Source: Dipetalonema caudispina (lineage: Eukaryota; Nematoda; Chromadorea; Rhabditida; Onchocercidae). From it: a stretch of DNA of 61,619 bases. Made by a program: the position numbers and the translations under genes. Each line of letters starts with the position of its first letter. Within the stretch, counting starts at the first letter, position 1. The stretch lies in assembly GCA_013365325.1 (NCBI GenBank), contig JABVXV010000354.1, positions 1 through 61,619 of the forward strand, read 5' to 3'. The notes under the pieces were generated by a model. That model saw nothing but the letters and a program-made list of their open reading frames with translations, searched no databases and was not told where the DNA came from. This document shows positions 1 to 12,500 of this stretch, one piece after another.

Positions 1-117
<117 letters not shown>

Positions 118-1661
118 GTCACCTGCATTATCACATATATTGTCGTTTTATTCTTATCAAGCATTATAATATTCATTATATAAGAGAAGTACTCAAATTT
201 CTTTTGAAATTTATTATTTTATATCATTACTGTTTCAGGTAATTGGTCGTTTTTAATTTACACTGAAATAACAATGATAATTGGAAAAACATTTAAACTT
301 ACTAATAAAAATGAAATGATGAATGATTTAACCTTGCATGCCAATAGGTAAATCGAAAAATCGTAATCCTAAATATACTTTATCGTTATGTGATTTCATC
401 GTTTTTGTTAGTCGTATTACTGTTGAATCGCTATAACGATTATGATTGTGTCTTAACAATCCACCGTCCTGCATCATTATACTCTAAAATATCAATCAGC
501 AATTATCTGAAATTATCTTAACGATATAATTTATTCAGAATATTCCATCATATTTATTTATAATATTCGTAATATACCAATAATATCGATGCTACTCATG
601 CTATTTATAATAGTTGTAATTTATTCATTCATAATATTCTACTAAATTTTTAATATTTCAGAATAATTATCTGCAAACTATTACTTTCTATTATTTATAT
701 TGAAAATTATCGTCATCTTTATCATCTCTCAAAACCACTACAATGTGATTAATAAGTGATTGGTTAAATGAATGAAAAATTAGAACTATCATTATCATGG
801 AAAAGGAAATAATATTAGCAAATATTTATCCTTTTGAAACAAATGAAAAATTTCGGATGAAATAATAACGTTGAGAAAAGTAATCATTTTTCCAACAATG
901 TAAATCAAAACTTATCATTAAGACTTCTCATCTTTAATTAGCTTTAATTAAAACTTTCCATGCTTTATCACCTAACATCAATGTTATGTCAAGCAATAAC
1001 TCAAACTAATCTTACATTATTTTATAAATAATAAAATCACGGAATAAAAATAAATCCAGAAATACCAATGTTTTTTGTTTATATACTTCTTTACATAATA
1101 TTAGACCTCTTTTTTTATTATTTAGAAATGCTTTTATACTCATAATATTAATTCTGCTTGCTTATTTTTTTTTTTTTTTATCTGTTTATTTAATTATTAG
1201 TGTCTAATTTAGACTAAATCAAAAACACTCTTAAGCGGAAGATTTCATTTCTTTTTAAATTTTTGTTTTTTTTTTTTTTCTTCCTGTGAATATACCAGTT
1301 GAAATCGAAAGCAAATCTCTAATAAATTCTTATCTTTTTTCAATGATCAGAAAATTTAATTAATCAATTTAATTGTATTGAATGAAGGAAAAAATGAAAC
1401 AGAATTAAATGTGAAGGAAAAATGATTGTTTAGATTTATTTAAAACCTTTTTTTAAAATTCTCTTGAATCTTGAATACGTCTTTTACACGTTACTTTATT
1501 ATCCTCTAGACGTTTGTTTAATGAAAAAATAATTTATTTACTATCTTTCACGTCCCTACTCAGCAACATTTATATTTTTGTTTAATTGAAACAAATAACG
1601 AATAAAATCAAAAGGATGCAAAAAAGTAAATGAATGGAAATAAACAAACAAATAAGCATAC
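118..1661. other. AT-rich gene-poor stretch
   Basis: No confident gene. The only splice-like signal is on the minus strand at 440-483: an ATATTTTAG acceptor followed by a 14-codon open frame ending in TAA (YNDAGRWIVKTQS). Its incoming phase (1) does not fit the phase-0 exit of the exon at 1662-1793. It could be that gene's last exon only if an unseen exon lies between them. Confidence 0.5.
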
Positions 1662-1793
1662 CTGTAAATCGAGATGATTAGGAGAATGCAATACGGAAAT
1701 AGCATATGGTATCGAACAAGGTGGATCAGTTTCACAAATTATTGTATCATCAAGTGGTGAAAGTTTGATACGAAGATCCAAATATGAATGTGC
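1662..1793 (-). CDS. Internal exon of an unrecognised gene (partial)
   Basis: On the minus strand a 132-bp exon (44 whole codons, phase 0 at both ends) is bounded by an acceptor ending TTTAG and a donor GTATGC. It reads AHSYLDLRIKLSPLDD, then TIICETDPPCSIPYAISV, then LHSPNHLDLQ. Base composition is clearly less AT-rich than the surroundings, which supports coding. Two cysteines and an acidic patch are visible, but no family is recognised. The gene must continue to the left (3' direction), and its 5' exons were not found between 1794 and 6586. It lies downstream of the eya gene on the same strand, but the eya stop codon at 6587 separates the two. The gene's identity is unknown. Confidence 0.5.
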
Positions 1794-4700
1794 CTAAATT
1801 ATATGGATTAATCAATTTATCAAACTTTACACAAGTTAACATAAATAATTAGAAAATTTGTGAACTTTTAACATTCAATTGCAGTAGAAACGTTTATGAA
1901 AAAAAAAATGAATTATTATGTATTGATTTCTGTAAAATCTTTTTTCCTTACTTTATTATTTTATAAAGAAAATTATGCAAAATTCAATATAAATTGATTT
2001 ATATCACTATACAAAAATATCAGTAGAAAGTGATTTTTAACAAAATCAAGTTCACTAATTAATACTTAAATTTGTTTTCATATTTTTCAAAAAGTTCGCG
2101 GTTCTTGCCAAACTTTCTTTTGCATTTTTTTTTCTTGTAAATTTTGTCATTTCGATGGAATAGTTTGTTGTTAATATCTAAACTTGTTTACATATTATTT
2201 CAAAAAAAGTTCATGCCAACCTTTTTTGTCTTTTTTTTTTGTAAATTTCATCATTTTACTGTTTGATCATTTAAATGAAACAATTTTTGTTGGCTTGAAA
2301 TAAATATTTCAATAATTGCCAAAAAATAGCACACAGTACAACATAATGTGTATTAAATATAATGCTAAATATATTTGCGTATATAACGCAGAATATTTAA
2401 CAACTGATCAAATGTAATATAAATTTTAATATTTAGAAAAAAATTCAACAGACTCAACAAATTTGAATAATTTCATCCCTCAACTTAGCAAAAATTACAT
2501 GATCTCCGATACACCTTCGATGATAGTAGTTACAAAAACTCAAATAAAATTCAATTTTGCTTTATACGATTTAAACTCAAGCTGATTTTCTTTGAAAGGT
2601 CAATCCATGCAAGAATTTCGTCGTATCAATTAGTTGCCGCAATTAAATAAAACATTGAAAAATGGAAGAATCTCAAATATTTGCAGTTCAAAAAAAAATC
2701 ACAGAAAAAAGCAGTAATACTCCAATATTTTTCTATTGTTCAATATTTAAAATTTTTTTCTTTAAACTTTTCCTTCTTTTCTTCTTTTACTTCATTTATT
2801 CTAAGGAAAAAATCGTATCAGGTTGTAATAACGGAGCTCACTTAACGGTAACTATAATAGGTTATTACAGTAACCACAGGTCTATTTTCATATCTATCAT
2901 ATTTGATTTAAAACGAAATGTTTCATATGAAGAAACGGAAAAAAAATTGCTAACTTACTTTCCGGACATGTGGAATATGTGCAACATTAGCTGTAATTAG
3001 CAGAAAAATTATATCAATGATTATTGTTAGCATCGGATTTGCTAGTCCAGATAAAAGGAAGATGAAAAGTTTTGCACCAAATATTTTCCGGAAAGAAAAA
3101 AAAGATTACAAACAGGTTAACAGGAGATGAAAATGAATTAATGTTTGATAAGAAAAAAAAAATAAAAAACAGTGCAATAAGCTCAGTTGATAATTGGTCG
3201 ATAATTTTCCAATATGATCAGAAATATCAAAAATGATAATAGTGATTATTTTGAATTAATGTTACCAACCGGATTAAGGTTTGCAATTGGAATTACAATA
3301 GCAGGGAACAGTAGCAATAGCGATTCCAAACAGCAACAGCAACAACAATAACAACAACAACAACAACAACAACATTTCCTTTTCTTATAGAAAACGAAGA
3401 CACGCCTTTGCTGATTTCGTCTTATACTTTTGTTAAACTTAGTTATATCGGAATGATGGACTGATCTATCCGAAATGTGATAGTGATGAAATTATTCACT
3501 TCATCATGAAGTTATTTTTTACTCATGAATTGATTACTTATGATTAGCCGATATGATGCAATGATAAATTGCATTATTAAAATAAACTACTGCTTAAAGT
3601 CAATAAAAACCATACAAAGATTAATTTGTTCAGAGATTGCAATAAATATTAGAATATGATGAGATCGATTTCCGGAAGTTTCAAACAAACCATAAGTATC
3701 GCATGTTAGACGAATAATATGACCAAATGATTTAAATCATCGATATATCAGTCCTTATCAGTGATAGATTGGAATAAACGTGTTAATTGGCCTTAATTGG
3801 AAAACATTAGTATTTAAGGTCATCCGATTTACACTATTCACAAATACTGTACTAAGTGCCAAAGGTTAAATCGAAAGAAAAAGTTGAAAATTTCATGGGA
3901 AGAATATAAATCTGTCGATGTAGTCCATATTAAATCTAAATACTAACCATGATTATTTCAGACAATAGATTTGATGTTGCATTACAGGTAATTAATTAAA
4001 CATAAATTTTGATTATAACATTATTTAATACTACTTACAAAAAAAGAAATTCCATTATGATAATATTTGTTTAAAATATAAAATTAAAATGATTTTGCGC
4101 AAATTTAAAACTTCCTAATTTGTTTTCATTCAATTTTCTATTCAAATGATATTTATTAATTTTTCAATTAAATGAGAGAAAAAATTTTGAATGAAAAGAA
4201 AGGAAAAAACGATAAGACTATAGAAAAGGAATGATATTTGATTTTCTGGATAAAATTAGCTTCGGTAATCTTTGTCAGTAATAAATTTACTAAAATAACG
4301 CATTAACTGATAGCTGATAAATTAGCCGTCATTTAACAGATCAATTGGTGAGTTTCACAAAGTAACTAACATTGTGATAAACAATATTACTATGAAAAGT
4401 TGTGTTTTGCTGATATCACTGATATGGATGATTTTATGTAAAGGTACCGAAATATATGACAAACAGATGAAAATATCTGAGTTGATGACAACGATGATAG
4501 TAATGATAATGGTGAAAAAAAAATCGATATGATTACGACGTATCCTTTTGAACCATTATCAAACAACTGTATGAACTAATTAATTGCTTTTACATTTTAT
4601 AAAAAATGATAGCAGAAGTGAAGGTCAATTACTAACTTTTTATGTTATGTAAATAAATGGGTAAATAGACAAGTGAGTAAATCATTAACTGAGTAATCAA

Positions 4701-6586
4701 ATATATAACTTTTCTTTTTTTTTTTTTTGTTTCTATTTTAATTGAAACTATGCATGTTCAATAATATTAGCAAGGTGTTGGATAGATAAATATGTGTCAT
4801 CTGTAAATGAATTATTTATAAAAATATTTTAAATGAATAAAACAAAAACAAATTGTTGAAATGAAAAGGAAAAAAGTATCAGATATCATAACATTTTTGA
4901 AGCAATTCTCTTTTGCATTCTTTAAAATATGCATGTTTAACAAATTATTATTGACGTAAGGTATGACGCATTGAAATGTATCTTAAGGATAGAAAATTTT
5001 TTGATTATTGCAAACAATAAAATAATTATTATTAAACAAAAAAATTCCGAAAATATTGAAAAAAGTAGCCAAAAATTTAGCGTTTTTTTTTTGAAATATT
5101 TGATCAAATAAATTTCAATTCTTCGACAATAAAATGAGAAAGGTAAAAAAGATTAGAAAAAGTTTTTAATCATGAACTAAAATGAAAATGAAAAATGAAA
5201 ATAGTCGCTTCTTTTTTTGTTTCCTTTTTTCATTTTCATGAACAATAAATATAGCGACATTAGAAGGTGCACACTGATTATTTCCCTTAGTTGACAGTTT
5301 TGTAATGATGATAATAATAAGATGATCATAATCATAATGATGATAATGACGACAATGATTAATAAAGATAATAGCGAACGATTATCATTGAAAGAAAGAA
5401 AAATTTATTGATATTAATTAGTGAAATTAATTCTTATTTGTTCAAATGCTAAGGAATTACTTAATTTATTGCCATATAAATCTTCGAACATAAAACTCAT
5501 TAGTTTATTTCATTTCTAGTGTGTAAATTTTATTGATAAACTAATAAAATTATTTTACTGATATTCGTTTAATTGATCAAAGCGATGATAGCTTAAGATT
5601 GAAATGGGTTTGAAACTCATTGTTATTATTATTGATTTTTCCAAACTTTCTTCATAACAATCAATACACTCATTTTGCAACATTAATTCTGAATATTTTT
5701 GAAATAATTTATTGAAATAAATTTAACCTTTTTGCCAATAACGATTAAATAAATCGAATTATTATAAAAGTTTATTATAAAATTCACAAATGAAGCAAAG
5801 AAAATTTTTATAAATGCAGAAACAAAGTATGTATATATATTACTTCAAGAAGTATTATAATGAAAAAAAATATTTATATGTAAAATAATAAATTATTATA
5901 CTGGCATACGTATGTTGCAAGAAAAGCTCAAAAAAGGAATTGTAAATTGAAATAATATAAAAGTGTAAAATTAAAATTGTAATTAAAGGAAGAAAAAAAA
6001 AGAGGAAAAAAAAAAGGAGAACTCTGAAAATTTAGATTCATGGGATTGAATTATTTTTTTTGTTAACAGTTTAATGTGTAAATTAATACATCACGTGTTT
6101 CACTCGTAATTGTCATACGAATCGTCACCATTTAATGATTAAAAAGTGTAAATTACAATACAACGTAAAATGTTGAATACATTGAAAATATGCATGTAAA
6201 ACTTATGCAAATTAATTAATTTATAAATAAAATTTCACTGATTCATAAATGAAATTGTAATCTATCTGTTTAACTTTGAGTAAATGACTTCATTGTACAT
6301 TTTTCCTACATTTTCGAATTAACTATTATTATATTTTCAATTTTTATCATTTTTTTTACAATTAATATCATTATTGTGAAGCAAAAAGATTAAAAAAATA
6401 AACTATAATAATTACTTTTTTTTTGAAAATAAAAGATTTTGTCATATAATAATAATCATATAATCAATAATATTATCATTCAGTACAATGCATAAATTGA
6501 TTAACAATACAAGGAATGTTTAAAATGTAGTAGTATATGTTCATTTAATTGCTTCATAAAAATCATTTCCGCTTTTGTCGAACATA
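1794..6586. other. Intergenic region downstream of eya, no confident gene
   Basis: About 4.8 kb of AT-rich sequence between the eya stop codon and the unknown exon. It holds a CAA/CAG-rich simple repeat around 3326-3375, a 112-codon plus-strand open frame at 2662-3000 with a phenylalanine-rich hydrophobic stretch, and a 46-codon plus-strand frame at 4392-4532 whose start resembles a signal peptide. None has convincing splice partners or homology. Poly(A) signals for eya should lie here, but I could not pick one. Confidence 0.5.
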
Positions 6587-9500
6587 TTAACTAAGAAGAT
6601 GATGACTGAGAGCCAAATGAAAGAGATCCAAGTCACGAACATTTTTCACTTTCCATAATGGAATATTTTCCTGAAAAATAAAAACGGATAGAAATGAGAA
6701 ATATTTTTGCTTGTTGTTGCAATAACAATTATTAGCATCCGTGAATATTACGTCTAATATAATACATCTAATAAATGCTAATTTAAACTTTATGTGATAC
6801 GTGTCGCATCAAACGTATTTGTATTTTATATAGTCGATGAAAAAACTAACGAAACGTTTAGAAATATTTATACATCTTGAAGTAAAAATTATACGTAACG
6901 TAAGGACGGATTACAATTATGGCAATTTTTAAAGTGATTACTAAAAAATTTTCGAAAATTTTGCAAAAAAAAGAAGCAAAAAGTTAATATTCTATAAATT
7001 ACAGAATGGTTTGTTTTATTCGATATGCACTTGCGTATTTGTTAATTAGCAAAGCTTTTACATCAAACAATCAAAGTTTAATTTGTATCATAAAATTTTC
7101 AACCGGTTGGTTAGTATCCGAAAATTTTCATTGATTTTTGAGAAGAAAAAAAGAAAGAAAAAATTGAAATATTTTTGCCATAGGAAGCAAAAATTTTTAA
7201 GAATTTATTTGCAATAAGTCAAAATCTTTCATATTCTTTCTCAGCTCACATTCTAAATGTTTGTCCTTCTTCTTCTTCTTCTTCGCCGTTTACTGCTTCC
7301 GATGATATTTCATATTTAGCACGAAATTGATGCTTCGAAAGATTTTTGAAACTTGAAATTCAGAAAAAATGACCTTCAATAGACCTGAGTAGTTTTTTCT
7401 CAATAAAAAAAAATTGCTATTGACCTTTAACAATTTATATCTCTTGACCGAACAGGATACAATGGTATTTCGATTATTTGCAAAATTCTTTTTCCGCTCA
7501 CCCATCCCTCTGCCAAAAAAAAATAGTGACATTTATTAAATTACTTGAAAGAAAAAAAGACGAAAATATTTATAAACAAAAGTGTTTGCTTTCTTCTCAA
7601 AAGTTAAACATCACATCATCATAAAATCGTTTCATATTTCATTTCATTCCATTTTTATTTATATCTTTTCACATTTTCAACATTCATTTTCATAATTTTC
7701 TCCTTTCTGTTATCAATCATTGCTATTTGTTTTGTGCTGCAAAATTCGCTTTTCTTTCATTATTTTAAAGGAACAATTTTAAAATTATTTTGCTATAATT
7801 ATTTCTATCAAAATTTTTCTCAATATATTTATTAGAGGAAAATTCTTCTAAACATGTATTGTTAGACCAAAAAATTTCTAGCAATTTTTAGTAACTTATT
7901 TTTTTATAATATAATAAAAAAAAAGGATGTATAAAGGCAGTCAGTAATAATTTTGTCAAACAGAGAATAAAAAAGGTATTTTGGAATGTACAACTTTTCT
8001 AAATTGCTAAAAATAATTTTAATGCGAAAAAAAAAAAAACTTATGTGAAGTTTATTGCCCCTTCTGAATATTGAAAAATAAGGAAATCTATGCTAAAAAA
8101 TAGAAATATTTTGCAAATAAAATTTTACACAAAAAACTGAGAAAATTTAAAAGAAATTTAGAAGTTGAAGAAATTTTCACGAAATTGATAAATTGGCTTC
8201 GATTGACCCGTTTACCAACACATTTAAATTTGCTAAGTGAATATGAATAAACAACATGTCATTTGATTCAGTAAACACTGATATCAATCTTACATGTCAA
8301 TTTTAATTTCAGAAAATCATTATACATATTTACAACGATTTTTTATGGTGACTGTTACAATGATTTTGTTTTACAACTATTCTTTATAGCAATTTTATAA
8401 CAAAATTTCCTAATACTTTAATTAAAAAAAGGTAATTTTCTTGATTTACTTTTTGTTTCTTTAACTGTAACACATTATAACACTGATATCATACATTTCT
8501 GCTTCTGTCCTATTTCAGTTTCTGTTATAATTAATACATAAGTCTGTCCATCCTACCATAAATTAATCATCAAAACTTTTTTTTGTACAATTATATTGAA
8601 GAAATTTCAATAACACATTCAAATTTTAATATTTCATCATTTTAATTTGTCCAAAATTTGGAAATATTTTTGTTTTACTTAATTATATCTGACTGATATA
8701 TTTAACGATTACATTTTCATATTTCACATTCATATTTTAAATCCATTTTATATATTATAATATAAATGATGCAAATATAATGCTTCAAAATATTTTTGAT
8801 TTTAGCAAAATTAAATTCGTTATGTAATAATCATTGCTTTTACATCATTAATTGTACCATTTGATTAATATCTAAAGCAATAATTTTCGTCAATAAATTT
8901 TTAATTTAAAATAAGTGAATAATAATAAAAATAAATAAATAGTCGAACCTTTTTGGCAATTTCATGTGTATCAAGATGTGTTGATATGATAACAAAGGAG
9001 CATTTTTTTCCAAAATGGCTCAAAATTCGATCGATCACCGCTTCTTTACCAATTTTCATCATACTATAAACATTTTCCGCCGGTATCATAGAACTTTGTT
9101 CCATAATTAATAATTTAGCTAATGTTGAGACAATATTTTCGCCTGTTAATAATACATTTGCATAATGTTCTCGAGATGATCTATAAATTAAATTAAATAA
9201 GTTTTATTAATTAACGAGTAGTTTATATTAAATATCGGAAAAAAGAAAAAGAAATTCACTAATTTGCAGTGACTGATAGCTCTAATTAGTGACTATTTAT
9301 AACTTATGCGAAGGAAATCTTTCTGAAAGACTAATTACTTAATTCTAATGCATTAGCATTCATTTCATGCTAAAAATATCGGATATTTCCGTATAATCAC
9401 TTCATTCTGGATTGCAAATGTGAACAGGAACGTGTTGATATTCCGGAAAGCTGGGAAGTTAACGTTGAAAGGAAAGAGAAAAGAGAGTTAGGGAGGAAGG

Positions 9501-12500
9501 AAGCAAGTATTATTGTTTTATTTTAATCGGTTAAAATTAGGCAAATTAAGTTTTTAATCAGAAAACAGAAATGATACGAAATTACATACCTATCGATGAC
9601 GAGCTTCAAACACTGTCCAACACTTTCTCTCCAGCCTTGGGTTAACGGATCCATTGCTGATTTTAAAGCTAATAATTCGGCTCGTTCCGCATTTCCAGTC
9701 CGTTCCAAAAGACCTGAAAAAGATTTGCCTACTTCTGAAATTTGTAAGTAATTACTAAATTGACTTTTGAAACTTCTAATCATGTTTTTCTAAATTTTTT
9801 TAGTACAATTACTTTTTAAGGTCAAGATCACATTTAGACTAAAATCAATTGAATGAAATTAGCTTAACTCATTATAAGCAAATAACTGAAAAATTTTTTC
9901 TGCTATCAGAAATTGTATCAAAACTCCAAAATATTTGTATTAAATAGCTATTTCAAATGGTTTAAACCAAACAACCGCTTTATTTAATTTGATAATCTAT
10001 AAAAGTTCGATTTACAATAATATTGGTTCCAATGAAACTTTAAAATATAATAAAAGATAAATATTGCTAATTCATCATTAGTTTCTTTTTTAAATTTTAC
10101 TAAATCATTTTTTCAATAAAAGAAAATATTTTATACTTCCTTATGCTGTTAAATAATTTATATTTGAATAAATTCAAACATGTTATTTAAAAATTCGTTT
10201 TTTGTTATCAAAAAAAAAGAAACCAAACCAGAAAAATTATTTTTATATGAATTATAAATATCTTTGATGTGCTGATATTTCGCAGCCAATTTCCTCATCC
10301 AATCTACACCTCCACGTGCGTGACCCAATGACGATGATTCCGTGTTACTCATAGCTGATGTACTTGGTGTATCAATACCAATTGACGGATATGTGATATC
10401 ATCAAGTGTATCGTCGATATTGGCATCTTCGATATTCACATATTCACAATCTTGCTGAAAAAGAAAGGAAAAAATGAAAAGACAAACAGAAATACCTGAA
10501 TAATTTGTATACAATAAAAGAAGCTAATCCAGTCATTAAATACGAATAATCTCGATATACTTACGTCATCTTGTTCAATACCAAAAATAGATGCAATTAA
10601 TCGATTGACATTATTATTGATCGTTTGTGCCAATCGTTCATTACGGATTGGATCATTGGATCGAAGGAAAAAATTGGATAATACACAAATATCTTCCATT
10701 TCCCATATAAATGCGCGCTTATATTGCTTTTCTGGACTACTTGTACCACCCGAATTTTTCTTACGTTTTATTGCTTTATCTTAAAATTGAAAAGAAAAAA
10801 AAAATTGAATTGTTGTGATTTTAATGATAATATGAGAAACTATATTATGTCAAATTATTATATTTATGAATTTCTGTTAAAATTGGATAATCAAGTCGCT
10901 TAATTACGACAAACCACTTTTTTTTACTAATGAAACTTTGTAATGAAAAGAAGTTTATTAATAAACCGACAAATTTGCAGTAAAATCAAACTTTAATACT
11001 TTTTAAGAAAAATAATTCCATGATTCTGTGAGTTATCATCAGACAATTTTACAATCTTATGAATTATTATCAAATAATTCTAATTATCATCAAGCAATTC
11101 TGCAACTCTGTGGATTAACATCAAATAATTCTACAATTCTATAAATGATTCTGTAAGCTAACATTATCGAATTTGTGTGCATTGTGTAAATTTCTAATTA
11201 TGAGTGAGAATTTATGCATTACTTTTTGAAGATGAACTTCAAAGCCTACTTGATCGTTTTGTTTCATGTTTTGTAGTAAAAGAAGATAATTGATTGGATG
11301 CATTCATATCATTTGCTAATGAATTCATTGCCTGAAATAATCATTTTTGGTTATTAGCCCATTTTTCATTAGAATGAAATTTCGATTTTTGTTGAAAATT
11401 TTTAACAAAATGAAGCAGCAGAAGATTGCTTTCATCATTTACTTGCATGCTACCACTAAATTCGCGTTACGTTGATCAGATTGTCAATTAGATCGATGAA
11501 TATCTCAAATTATTCATTCTTGAAACTATTAAAATATTCCTATGTTACGTTGTTCGGTTTTGCATAATGGCTAGCAAGTTTAATTTGGAGAAATTAAAGA
11601 CGTAATCAACGTGAGCTAATGACTCACAATTACTGTGAATTTTTTGTTCATAGGAAATATCCATGGATACAAATTATTGATTTTTCAATTTTTTATAAAA
11701 AATGCTGAAGAAAAATATTTATGACTATAGTAAAAAGTAGAAGTGAGGGAGAGAAAAGTCGAGTTGGAGATATGGGGAATCGAACCCCAGCCCTCTCCCA
11801 TGCTAAGGGAGCGCTCTACCCCTGAGCTATATCCCCTGTCATGAGTTTTGAAATTTGAAAGTCACAAAAACAAATTTTTTTTTTTCTCTCCGAAAATATT
11901 TCTTATGCTATTTATTAATTAGCATACATTTATTTAAATACAACAACAACTATTATTTAACAATTTCTTAACAGCTCATTTTTTTAATTCAATTTCTGAC
12001 GGACTTTTCTTTTCAAATTTCTCCGAAATTTTGAGTATGACATAAATGTTAAGCAATAAAAACAATAATTTATCAATTTATGCTAATTAATAAATTATTT
12101 GAATGGAAAAGAGGAAAGAATGAAAGCAAAGAAATTTTCCATTTTTTAATTTCCCCACATTTTTGTATTCTCAAACTATGAAATTATTTTTCAAATTTTT
12201 TGGAAAAATCATTTTGCAAATTCTCGACTTACTCTCTGAAGCTATTGTTAAATTGAAGTTTAACTGAAATATTTTGTAAGGTTTAGTCAAAAAATTTCGA
12301 TTCTGTTGTTGGATCGTTCTATATAACGGTATCCTTGATAGGTTACTATTCCGGAATGATTCAAGAAACTTACATATAAGGATGAATTTGATGAAACAGG
12401 ATTGATGGAACACCCGTAGTAACCACTTCGACCACCATAACAATGCATCGTTGCCGGATAAGATGTATAATCAAAATGAGCTGGTGTATAACCGTTACCT

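Noticed and set aside
3274..3375. Minus-strand frame with Met plus a long Leu run, then FGIAIATVPCYC
   Set aside because: The signal-peptide look comes from the CAA/CAG repeat read in antisense; no downstream exon fits in phase.
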